Origin: Herbidospora solisilvae
Lineage (GTDB): Bacteria; Actinomycetota; Actinomycetes; Streptosporangiales; Streptosporangiaceae
Assembly: GCF_009901565.1 (NCBI RefSeq)
Contig: NZ_WXEW01000001.1
Span: forward strand, 372,001 to 436,000
Length of the DNA: 64,000 nucleotides
Direction: 5' to 3'
The notes under the pieces: model-generated
Seen by the model: the letters and a program-made list of their open reading frames with translations, nothing else
Databases searched by the model: none
Told to the model about the DNA's origin: nothing
In this document: one piece after another, positions 52,702 to 60,459 of the stretch
How positions within the stretch are numbered: position 1 is the first letter of the stretch
How the letters are laid out: every line of letters begins with the position of its first letter
Translations under genes and position numbers: made by a program

Positions 52702-55551
52702 TCAGCCGCCCTCCTCCGCCACGAGGTCGCGGGCCAGCTCCGGGACGGGCTCCCCGGTGAGCTCCCGCCACCGGTCGCCGATCTCGCCGGGCCCGGCCGG
52801 GGCGACGCAGCGCACGACCCAGTCGAGCGCGGCCTCCGCGTCGCCCCGGATCTCGGCGACCCGGACGAGCTGGCGGTAGGTGGCGGTCGTCATCCGCCGG
52901 TCGCCGAGAGGCCCGTTGGCGTCCAGCGACCGGCGCAACCACCGGTCGGCCTCGTCGAGCCGCCCGCGTTCGCAGGCCACCCGGCCGAGCCCGTGGCAGC
53001 TCCCGGCCATCACGGGCCGGTAGTCGATCTCCTCGCCGGTGGCCAGCGCGGTGCGGTACCACGTCTCGGCCTCGTCCCACTCCCCCCGCTCCTCCGCCAC
53101 CCGGCCGAGCTGGTGCTGGACGGCGGCGAGCTGCGCGCCGGCGGGCCGCTGCGGGAGCGCGGCGAGCAGGTCGCGGTAGCCGCGGCCCGCCTCGTCCAGG
53201 CGGCCCGCGGCGAGGTGGCGTTCGGCGTCCCCGGCCACCAGGGAGAACCACAGTTCCCCGGCGGGGCCGTCGAGGGCCGGGGCGATGCCGCCCGCGAACT
53301 CCAGGGCGCGGCGGCCCCTGGCGGTCCACATCCGCCCCTCCTCGTCGAGGTCGCCGGACCATCGGGTGGTGAGCACCGTCGCGATGCGCTGCGCGGTCCG
53401 CCACTGTCGGCCGTCGAGGGCCGCGCCGAACACCCCGGCCAGGCTGTCGTACTGGACGCGCAGCACGCGGGCGGCCAGTTCGGCGTCGCCCTCGGTGAGC
53501 TGGTGGTGCAGCCGTTCGGCGAACTCGGCGGTGGCCTCCATGAGGGCGAACCGGGTGGTGGCGTACTCCTGGTCGAAACCGCGCTGACCGGCGGCCCGCC
53601 ACTCCTCGACGAGGTGGGGGCGCAGGGCCGGGTGGAGGGCGTACATGCCGAGCGCCATGGCCAGCGCGGGGCCGGTGCCCAGGCCGTCGGCGGTCTCGGT
53701 GCTGACGCGCACGCGGGTGAGCAGCCCGGTCGCGACGGCGCGGTCGAGCTCCGCGCGCCAGGCCGCGGGACCGAGGCCGCGGAAGGCGTCGGGGGCCGAC
53801 CAGAACCGCGACACCACGGCGAGGACGTCGGTGATCACGACCCCGGGGAACAGGGCCACGGCGCCCAGCCGCCGCCGCTCGTCGGCCGACAGGTAGGTCA
53901 GGGCGTGGTGCACGCCCGCGCCGAGCAGGTCGCGGCCGAGGCCCCGGTGGCGGAGGGCGTCGAGCAGTTCCTCGGGCTCGGTGTCGGCCAGCCGGGGCAG
54001 GGTCAGCCGCATGGCCAGGGGGTGCCCGGCCAGGGCCGCCATCAGGTCGGAGAAGACCCACCGCCGGCGGCGCGGCGCCGCGCCCGGCACGGCCGCCAGC
54101 AGCCGGTCGGCGTAGCCGGTGGCGTCATCGGCGTTCAGCCCGGCCACCTCGATCCTCGGCAGGTCGCCGAGCCGGGTCTCGGAGGTGCGGCTGGTGATCA
54201 GCACCGCGCCGCGCGCCGACGCGGCCACGTCGGCCACCAGGTCGCGCAGGGCGGCCGGTCCGTCGTCGTCGGGGGAGCCGAGGGAGTCGAGGGTGTCGAG
54301 GCCGTCGAGGATCAGCAGCAGCCGCCGTTCGCCGAGGAGCCGCCGCACCAGGTCGCGGCGCCGGTCGCGGCCGGCGCGGGCGAACTCGGGACCCAGGCGG
54401 GGCAGGCCGAGGGCGGCGACGATCGTGTCGGGGCCGGCGGCGGCGTGCCGGACCACGTCGGCGGGGTCGGCCCCGCCCGTGCGGGCCCACCAGCGGCCGA
54501 ACGCCTCGGCCAGCTCGGTCTTGCCGATCCCGGGAGGACCGTGCAGCAGGGCGGCCCCCCGGTGGTGGAGGTGGTCTTCCAGGTCGTGGAAGAGGTCGTC
54601 GCGGCCGACGAACGTCTCCCGCGAGGTGACGGGGTCGCCCTTGGGGTCGAGCAGGTCGGGGAAGCGCGCGTCGTGGCGGAGGTGGTGGACGGGGACCAGC
54701 CAGTCGTCGAGGCGCAGGGGCCCACGGAGGCTGGGGCGTTCGGGCCGTCCGGCCAGGCGTTCGCGGCCGGCCGTCACGGCGGCGGTGACGGTGTCGCCGG
54801 CGATCAGGCGGTCGTACAGGCAGGCCAGGAACCCGGCGGCGGCGGCCGCGTCGAGGCGGTGGGGCAGGGCCACCGCCGACCCGGCGGCCCCGGCCAGCAC
54901 GGCCGCGGCCTCGGGCGGGCACGCGCCGGCGATCACCAGCGGCACGTCGCACCCGCCGAGCGCCTCGGCGACCTCCTCGGGCGGTCCGGGCAGGCCGCCG
55001 CCGTCGAAGTGGACGACGTGGCAGCCGGACGCCTCCTCGCGGAGCCGGGCCAGGGTGGGCGGGCGCAGGACGACGAGGTCGACGTCGCCGCCGAGCCGGT
55101 CGAGCAGCGGGCGGGTGACGATCGGATGGTCCCCCCGGGAGAGCACGACGAGCACCCGCAGCCGTTCGCCGGGCACGCACACCGGCTCGCCCGGCTCGGT
55201 TCCGGGCGTGGCGCGCACCACCGCGACCTGGTCGAGGACCAGGAACCGGCCGCGCACCGGGTCGCGCAGCAACTCCCACGGCAGGCCGGCCTCCCCCCGG
55301 ATCACCAGCTCGACCGGGCCCTCCCCGGCCCGTGCCGCCTCGTAGGCGGCCCGCCGGTCCTCCGCCGCGAAGAGGGCCGCGAACAGCGCCTCGCCCCACG
55401 CGGCCATCTCGGCGGAGAGCTCGGCCCCCCGCGCGGCGCCGACGCCGTAGGGCACACGCCGATAGTCCTCCAGGTACCACCGGAGGTCGGGCGGGTCAGG
55501 CGGGCACGCGAAAGCGGCGTCGCCGACGTCGAACAACAACCGATCAACCAC
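52702..55551 (-). CDS. CHAT - NTPase (NB-ARC-like) - TPR protein, NLR-like; CHAT His lost
   Basis: 949 aa. Residues about 80-250 are a CHAT caspase-like domain (GLPWELLRDP at 89-98). The nucleophile Cys211 is kept in VIAGACPPE, but the HFxGHG box reads HFDGGG (181-186), so the catalytic His is missing. Residues about 310-640 are a STAND NTPase: P-loop HGPPGIGKT (337-345), Walker B RRLLLILDGLD (about 423-433), VLITSRTSETRLGDLP, and GLPxA-like GHPLAMRLTLPR. Residues about 760-930 are TPR-like helices (AERHLAAGRLDEAGRGYRDL, EERGEWDEAETWYRTAL). This is the architecture of bacterial NLR-type sensors. It follows the small Cys-rich gene by 6 bp. Confidence 0.88.
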   Translation of the reverse strand: MVDRLLFDVGDAAFACPPDPPDLRWYLEDYRRVPYGVGAARGAELSAEMAAWGEALFAALFAAEDRRAAYEAARAGEGPVELVIRGEAGLPWELLRDPVRGRFLVLDQVAVVRATPGTEPGEPVCVPGERLRVLVVLSRGDHPIVTRPLLDRLGGDVDLVVLRPPTLARLREEASGCHVVHFDGGGLPGPPEEVAEALGGCDVPLVIAGACPPEAAAVLAGAAGSAVALPHRLDAAAAAGFLACLYDRLIAGDTVTAAVTAGRERLAGRPERPSLRGPLRLDDWLVPVHHLRHDARFPDLLDPKGDPVTSRETFVGRDDLFHDLEDHLHHRGAALLHGPPGIGKTELAEAFGRWWARTGGADPADVVRHAAAGPDTIVAALGLPRLGPEFARAGRDRRRDLVRRLLGERRLLLILDGLDTLDSLGSPDDDGPAALRDLVADVAASARGAVLITSRTSETRLGDLPRIEVAGLNADDATGYADRLLAAVPGAAPRRRRWVFSDLMAALAGHPLAMRLTLPRLADTEPEELLDALRHRGLGRDLLGAGVHHALTYLSADERRRLGAVALFPGVVITDVLAVVSRFWSAPDAFRGLGPAAWRAELDRAVATGLLTRVRVSTETADGLGTGPALAMALGMYALHPALRPHLVEEWRAAGQRGFDQEYATTRFALMEATAEFAERLHHQLTEGDAELAARVLRVQYDSLAGVFGAALDGRQWRTAQRIATVLTTRWSGDLDEEGRMWTARGRRALEFAGGIAPALDGPAGELWFSLVAGDAERHLAAGRLDEAGRGYRDLLAALPQRPAGAQLAAVQHQLGRVAEERGEWDEAETWYRTALATGEEIDYRPVMAGSCHGLGRVACERGRLDEADRWLRRSLDANGPLGDRRMTTATYRQLVRVAEIRGDAEAALDWVVRCVAPAGPGEIGDRWRELTGEPVPELARDLVAEEGG

Positions 55552-55557
55552 CGCGGC

Positions 55558-55881
55558 TCAGTTCGCGAACTTCCGGGCCGTCTCGCGCGCCCGCTCGGCG
55601 GCCTCGCCGGCCTGGGCGGGGGTGATGACCGAGCCCGTCATCCGGCTCAGGCGCGTCACCTGGTCGGCGTAGCGCAGGTGCTCGGCGGCGGCGTGCTCCC
55701 GGCAGGGCAGGCAGGTCACGCTCTCGGGCCGGACCGACGTCTGCGCGTAGGGCACCCGGGCTCCGCAGCCCGTGGTCACGACCGTCGGCTCGTCGGGCAC
55801 CAGGCCGGTCGACGACACGAGCAGGTTGCGGTAGGCCGCGCCCGCCTCCAGGATCTTCCGGTCAACGTGAATGTGAGACAT
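55558..55881 (-). CDS. Small Cys-rich hypothetical protein upstream of the CHAT gene
   Basis: 107 aa, not recognised. It has TTGCGARVPYAQTSVRPESV-TCLPCREH, where one Cys near residue 39 and the pair C-x2-C (about 57-60) may bind zinc. Two helices flank this part (AGAAYRNLLVSS and GEAAERARETARKF). ATG 55881; the stop is 6 bp from the CHAT gene start, so they form an operon. The start of the second transporter's binding-protein stop is 11 bp upstream, so readthrough from that operon is possible. It may be an adaptor for the CHAT protein (inference). Confidence 0.65.
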   Translation of the reverse strand: MSHIHVDRKILEAGAAYRNLLVSSTGLVPDEPTVVTTGCGARVPYAQTSVRPESVTCLPCREHAAAEHLRYADQVTRLSRMTGSVITPAQAGEAAERARETARKFAN

Positions 55882-55892
55882 CGCAAGTCCGA

Positions 55893-57086
55893 TTAAACCG
55901 CCTCCCACCCCGAGTCGCCGAACCGGAACACGCGCAGGTCCTCCACCGGATAGGGGTCGCCGGGGCCGGTCGAGACGGTGATGCCGGGCAGCAGCGTGCC
56001 GATCTCGACGTCCCGCAGATCCCGGGCCGCCGCCATCAGGCCCTCCCGCGACGGGCACTCCATCCGCTCCAGCGCCGCCGCGAAGGCCGCCGCCGACGTC
56101 CAGCCGAACATCACCTGCGAGCTCGACGGGTCGGCGCCGGGCACGTGCCGCCGGACCGCGTCGGCGAACGTCCGCACGGCCGGGTCGGTCTCCCACGTGA
56201 CCGGGTCCTTGTAGAAGCCGGTCGTCAGCACGCCCCGCAGCGCCGACGGCCCGAGCGCGGCGATCAGGGAGGGCGTGTTGGCGACGCCGTTGAGCAGGTG
56301 GAGCGGGTTCCACGTCGTCATGGCGGCGTCGGCGGCCAGGGCCTGGGCGGCGAACTTGGGCGTGCCGACGTTGAGGAAGACCCCCGCCTTCGACTCGGCC
56401 AGGCTCGCCATCTGCGCCTGGACGTCGGCGTCCATCACCTCGTAGCTGCGCCGGGCCACCACCTGGACCCCCGTCCCGGCGACGGCCTCCTCGAAGGCGG
56501 TCAGCAGCTCGTGGCCGAAGTCGTCGTTCTGGTAGAGCACGGCGACCGTCGCGTGCGGGCGGGTCTCCAGCAGGTGGCGCGCGTAGACGCGGGCCTCGGC
56601 GGCGTAGGTGGGCTGGAAGCCGATCGTCCACGGATAGGCGGCGTCGCCCCATTCGGAGGCGCCCGAGGCGACGAAGAGCTGCGGCACGCCGCGCTGGTTG
56701 GCGTAGGCGCGCACGGCGGCCGTCGACGGCGTGCCGAGGGTCTGGAACAGCGCGAAGACGCGGTCGGAGTCGACCAGCCGCCGCGCCTCCTCGACCGCGC
56801 GGGCGGGCTGGTAGCCGTCGTCGCGCACCAGGAACTCGACCTGGCGTCCGGCCACGCCGCCGCGCGCGTTCGCCCAGGCGAAGTAGGCCGAGACGCCCTG
56901 CGCGACCGCCGCGTAGGCCGAGGCGGGCCCGGACAGCGGGTACACGCCGCCCACGAGCACCTTCCCGGGGGTGAGGCCGTCGGCGCGCTGCCCGGCGCAC
57001 TCGGCGGGGCTGCTCACGGTCACCTCCGCCGAGGTCAGCCGGCAGGCCGAGACCAGGAGGAGCGCCACCAGCACCAGTCGTCTCAT
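55893..57086 (-). CDS. Second branched-chain-type ABC transporter, solute-binding lipoprotein
   Basis: 397 aa. The signal MRRLVLVALLLVSAC gives a very short lipoprotein leader with Cys15. The mature part is a type I periplasmic-binding fold: VGGVYPLSGPASAYAAVAQG, VAGRQVEFLVRDDGYQPARA, TVAVLYQNDDFGHELL. Related to LivK but with different ligand-pocket residues from the first system. AGGA lies upstream of the ATG. Last gene of the leftward operon livG2-F2-H2-M2-K2; its start overlaps the livM2 stop by 4 bp. Confidence 0.9.
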   Translation of the reverse strand: MRRLVLVALLLVSACRLTSAEVTVSSPAECAGQRADGLTPGKVLVGGVYPLSGPASAYAAVAQGVSAYFAWANARGGVAGRQVEFLVRDDGYQPARAVEEARRLVDSDRVFALFQTLGTPSTAAVRAYANQRGVPQLFVASGASEWGDAAYPWTIGFQPTYAAEARVYARHLLETRPHATVAVLYQNDDFGHELLTAFEEAVAGTGVQVVARRSYEVMDADVQAQMASLAESKAGVFLNVGTPKFAAQALAADAAMTTWNPLHLLNGVANTPSLIAALGPSALRGVLTTGFYKDPVTWETDPAVRTFADAVRRHVPGADPSSSQVMFGWTSAAAFAAALERMECPSREGLMAAARDLRDVEIGTLLPGITVSTGPGDPYPVEDLRVFRFGDSGWEAV

Positions 57087-58081
57087 CGCCGGTCCTTCCT
57101 GAGGAACGCCGGCGCGCGGCGCGCCAGTCCGGTCACCCCGCTGGGCGCGACCGCCAGCACGAGGATGAGCGCCAGGCCGGAGACCAGCCCCGGCGCGGGG
57201 AGGAAGGTCACCACGACCGCCCCGATCACCGCGCCCGAGACGGTCCCGAGGCCGCCGATGACGATCCCGGCCAGCAGGGTGATCGACAGGGTGACGGTGA
57301 ACGACTCGGCCGCCACGAACCCGGTCGTCCAGGTGAACAGGCAGCCGGCCAGGCCGGCGTACAGGGCCGAGCACGCGAAGGCGTGCGCCCGGATCGCCGC
57401 GGGCCGCATCCCGAGGATCTCCGCCGCGCCGGCGTCGCCCCGCAGCGCCACCAGGGCCCGCCCCCAGCTCGACCGCACCACCGAGCGCATCAGCGTGAAC
57501 GCGGCCGCCGCGACGGCGAGCACGAGCAGGTAGACCCACTGGTCGTCGGCGAGGCCGGTGAGGGAGGGCGCGGCCGGGGTGCGCACCGGCAGCCCCATCG
57601 CACCGCCCGGGGCGAGCCGCCGGATCAGCGGCGGCACGGCCACCGCCACCGCGAACGTCACGACCGCCAGGTAGACCCCGCTCAGCCGGACCGCCGGCCG
57701 GCCGAAGGCGTGCCCGAGCCCGTAGGCGACCAGCCCGGCCACCGGCAGCGTCACCGGATAGGGCACGCCGGAGGAGAGCAGGATCGCGGCGGCGTACGCG
57801 CCGACGCCGAAGAAGGCCCCGTGCCCCAGCGAGATCAGCCCGCCGTGCCCGGCCACCAGGTCGAGCCCCAGCAGCGCCACGACGTAGACCAGCACCAGCG
57901 TCACCTGGTGCAGCGGGTAGGGCGGCACCAGGAACGGCACCGACACGGCACCGGCGACGGCCACGCCGAGCGACCACCGGGGGTAGGGCCAGGCCCTCCG
58001 CCGGTCGCCCGCGTACTGCCCGACGGCCGGGCGGCGGTGCCCGGTGCCCGGGTCGTGACCCGTGCTGACGCCCGCGCTCAT
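57083..58081 (-). CDS. Second branched-chain-type ABC transporter, LivM-type permease
   Basis: 332 aa, about nine hydrophobic segments after a 30-residue polar N-terminus (HDPGTGHRRPAVGQYAGDRR). LivM features are LLGLDLVAGHGGLISLGHGA (about 70-89) and GRALVALRGDAGAAEILGMR (about 205-225). ATG 58081 overlaps the livH2 stop by 4 bp, and the 3' end overlaps the binding-protein gene by 4 bp. Confidence 0.9.
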   Translation of the reverse strand: MSAGVSTGHDPGTGHRRPAVGQYAGDRRRAWPYPRWSLGVAVAGAVSVPFLVPPYPLHQVTLVLVYVVALLGLDLVAGHGGLISLGHGAFFGVGAYAAAILLSSGVPYPVTLPVAGLVAYGLGHAFGRPAVRLSGVYLAVVTFAVAVAVPPLIRRLAPGGAMGLPVRTPAAPSLTGLADDQWVYLLVLAVAAAAFTLMRSVVRSSWGRALVALRGDAGAAEILGMRPAAIRAHAFACSALYAGLAGCLFTWTTGFVAAESFTVTLSITLLAGIVIGGLGTVSGAVIGAVVVTFLPAPGLVSGLALILVLAVAPSGVTGLARRAPAFLRKDRR

Positions 58082-58890
58082 GTCCGCACCCGCGCGAGCC
58101 CGCCGCCCCGGACGACCGGCAGCGCCAGCAGGACCGCGAGCGGCACCAGCACCCGCAGGTCGGCCCACAGGTAGGTGCCGGCCAGCGTCTCGGCCACCCC
58201 GATCAGCAGCCCGCCCGCGACGGCCGTGACGGGGTCGGCGAACCCGCCGGCGGCCGCGGCGGCCAGGGCCGCGACGAGCGCGCCGCCCATCATGCCCGGC
58301 TCCAGGAACACGACCGGGGCGACCAGCACGCCCGACACCGCCCCGGCCACGGCGGCCAGGCCCCAGCCGAGGGCGTGCACGCGGCCCACCCGGACGCCCG
58401 ACAGGCGGGCCGCCCGGGGGTCGGCGGCGACCGCGCGCAGCGTCAGCCCGGCGCCGCTGTGCCGGATCACGAGGTAGAGCAGCGCCAGCACGGCCCCCAC
58501 CACGGCCAGCGGTCCGGCGACGCCGAGCGGCCCGGCGGGGAAGGGGTTGGGGAAGGCGCGCAGCGCCGAGGTCCAGATCTGGTCGGCCAGGGCGTGCACC
58601 AGGACGTACAGGCCGATCGTCATGATCAGCGCCGCGTCGGCGGCCCGGCGCGTGACGAGCCGCTGCGCCAGCGCGCCCGCGGCGAAGGCGGCGGCCATGG
58701 TGAGGGGCAGCGCCAGCCAGTAGGACAGTCCGGCGTCGACGAGCTGCCAGGCCACGTAGGCCGACACCATCGCGAGCTCGCCCTGGGCGAAGTTGACCAC
58801 GCCGGTGAACCGGTGGACGAGCACCAGCGCCAGCGCGAGCGCGGCGTAGACCGCGCCGGTGCCCAGCCCGTGGAAGACCTGCCCGATCAT
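58078..58890 (-). CDS. Second branched-chain-type ABC transporter, LivH-type permease
   Basis: 270 aa, about eight hydrophobic segments. The LivH hallmark is AVYAALALALVLVHRFTGVV-NFAQGELAMV (about 13-42), and the EAA-like loop is AGLTLRAVAADPRAARLSGV (about 146-165). It is somewhat shorter than typical LivH. Its start overlaps the livF2 stop by 4 bp and its end overlaps livM2 by 4 bp. Confidence 0.9.
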   Translation of the reverse strand: MIGQVFHGLGTGAVYAALALALVLVHRFTGVVNFAQGELAMVSAYVAWQLVDAGLSYWLALPLTMAAAFAAGALAQRLVTRRAADAALIMTIGLYVLVHALADQIWTSALRAFPNPFPAGPLGVAGPLAVVGAVLALLYLVIRHSGAGLTLRAVAADPRAARLSGVRVGRVHALGWGLAAVAGAVSGVLVAPVVFLEPGMMGGALVAALAAAAAGGFADPVTAVAGGLLIGVAETLAGTYLWADLRVLVPLAVLLALPVVRGGGLARVRT

Positions 58891-59540
58891 GCGACCAGCC
58901 GCCCGCCGTCGAGGGTGTGCACACGGTGCGCGACCAGCGTGGCGGCCCGCGCGTTCTGCTCGGCGACCACGATCGTGCCGCCCTCGCGTCCGGCGATGGC
59001 CGCGAGGGTCTGGAACAACCGGCCGGTCACGCCGGGAGACAACCCCCGCGACGGCTCGTCGAGCAGCAGCACCCGGGGCCGCCCCATCAGCGCCCGCCCG
59101 ATGGCGAGCATGCCCTGCTCGCCGCCGCTGAGCGTGCCGGCGGGCTGCCGCAGGTGGGCCTGGAGCACGGGGAAGTAGGTGAACACGCGCGCGAGGTCGT
59201 CGTCGATCCCCCGGCGCGGCCACCGCCGCGCGAACGCGCCCACCCGCAGGTTCTCCTCCACGGTCAGCGGCCCGAACACGCCGCGTTCCTCGGTCACGTG
59301 GCCGAGCCCCCGCCGCACGATCTCCTCGGGCGCGAGCCCGAGCACCGGCGTGCCGCCGACCCTGACCACGCCCCGGGCCGCCACCAGCCCCGACAGGGCC
59401 CGCAGCAGGGTCGTCTTCCCAGCGCCGTTGGGCCCGAGCACGACGACGACCTCCCGCTCCCCCGCCACCAGGTCCACCCCGTGCAGCACCCGCACGGCCC
59501 CGTATCCGGCCCGCAGGCCGCCGACCTCCAGGCCGCTCAT
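58887..59540 (-). CDS. Second branched-chain-type ABC transporter, LivF-type ATPase (short)
   Basis: 217 aa, about 15-20 residues shorter than usual LivF. Walker A GPNGAGKTT (about 36-44), GHVTEERGVFGPLTVEENLR in place of the canonical PEGR region, signature LSGGEQGM (about 138-145), Walker B VLLLDEPSRGLSPG. The P-E-G-R to T-E-E-R change is unusual but the catalytic residues are intact. It overlaps livG2 and livH2 by 4 bp each. Confidence 0.9.
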   Translation of the reverse strand: MSGLEVGGLRAGYGAVRVLHGVDLVAGEREVVVVLGPNGAGKTTLLRALSGLVAARGVVRVGGTPVLGLAPEEIVRRGLGHVTEERGVFGPLTVEENLRVGAFARRWPRRGIDDDLARVFTYFPVLQAHLRQPAGTLSGGEQGMLAIGRALMGRPRVLLLDEPSRGLSPGVTGRLFQTLAAIAGREGGTIVVAEQNARAATLVAHRVHTLDGGRLVA

Positions 59541-60289
59541 CGGGCCCCCAGGCAGGCCGCGATCACGGCCGGGTCGCGGCGCACCACATGCGCCGGGCCG
59601 TCGGCGATCTTGTGGCCGAGGTCGAGGCAGACGATGCGCCCGCACAGGCCCAGCACGAACTCCATGTGGTGCTCGACCACCACGACGGTCATCCCCGTCG
59701 CCCGGTGCAGGTCCCTGATGAGGCCCGCCAGGGCCGCCGCCTCCTCCGGGCCGAGCCCGCCGGCCGGTTCGTCGAGCAGCAGCAGCGTCGGCTCGGCGGC
59801 GACCGCGCGGGCGATCTCCACCCGTTTCAGCACCCCGTAGGGCAGTCCGGCGGCCGGGTGGTCGCCGAGGCCGAGCAGGCCGAACAGGTCGAGCACCCGG
59901 TCGGCGTGCGCGCGCAGCCGCCGTTCGCCGTCCCGGGCGAAGGCGGCCCGCCAGAAGCCGGCGGGCGCGAACCGGTACGCCCCGGTCATGACGTTCTCCC
60001 GGACCGACAACCCGGGGAACACCGCCGGGTGCTGGAAGGTGCGCGCGATGCCGCATCCGGCCACCTGGTGGGGTGGTCGCGCGAGCACGTCGTGCCCGGC
60101 GAAGCGGATGACGCCCTCGTCCGGGGCGCGGCGGCGGGTCACGCAGTCGAACAGGGTGCTCTTCCCGGCGCCGTTGGGGCCGATGAGGCCCACCACTTCG
60201 CCCGGGCCCGCCGTCAGGCCGACGGCGTCGAGTGCGGTGACCCCGCCGTAGCGCACGGTCAGCCGGCCGATTTCCAACATGGGCACCAT
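59537..60289 (-). CDS. Second branched-chain-type ABC transporter, LivG-type ATPase
   Basis: 250 aa. Walker A GPNGAGKST (about 36-44), GIARTFQHPAVFPGLSVREN (RTFQ), signature region LPYGVLKRVEIARAV, Walker B LLLLDEPAGGLGP. It is the first gene of the operon, divergent from the LuxR gene, 170 bp apart. ATG 60289 has AAGG at 6 bases; an internal ATG at 60280 is possible. The gap must hold promoters for both genes. Confidence 0.9.
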   Translation of the reverse strand: MVPMLEIGRLTVRYGGVTALDAVGLTAGPGEVVGLIGPNGAGKSTLFDCVTRRRAPDEGVIRFAGHDVLARPPHQVAGCGIARTFQHPAVFPGLSVRENVMTGAYRFAPAGFWRAAFARDGERRLRAHADRVLDLFGLLGLGDHPAAGLPYGVLKRVEIARAVAAEPTLLLLDEPAGGLGPEEAAALAGLIRDLHRATGMTVVVVEHHMEFVLGLCGRIVCLDLGHKIADGPAHVVRRDPAVIAACLGAR

Positions 60290-60459
60290 CGCCTTGTCGC
60301 ATGCCGACGGAACGGTGCACGAGTCTTGGCAGCGGCGACCGGGTCGCGCATCGGTGAAATCACCAGTCTTGCCCTGCGCGCCGCAGGTGGCGAAAGGTGT
60401 CGCGACTTTTCCGGCATGTCCCTCTTTCAGCGATGTCATGCGGCCGTAACACTGAGGAG

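Noticed and set aside
52993-55896. Plus-strand open frame of over 900 codons opposite the CHAT protein
   Set aside because: No start signal or motif. The minus strand encodes an unmistakable P-loop NTPase.
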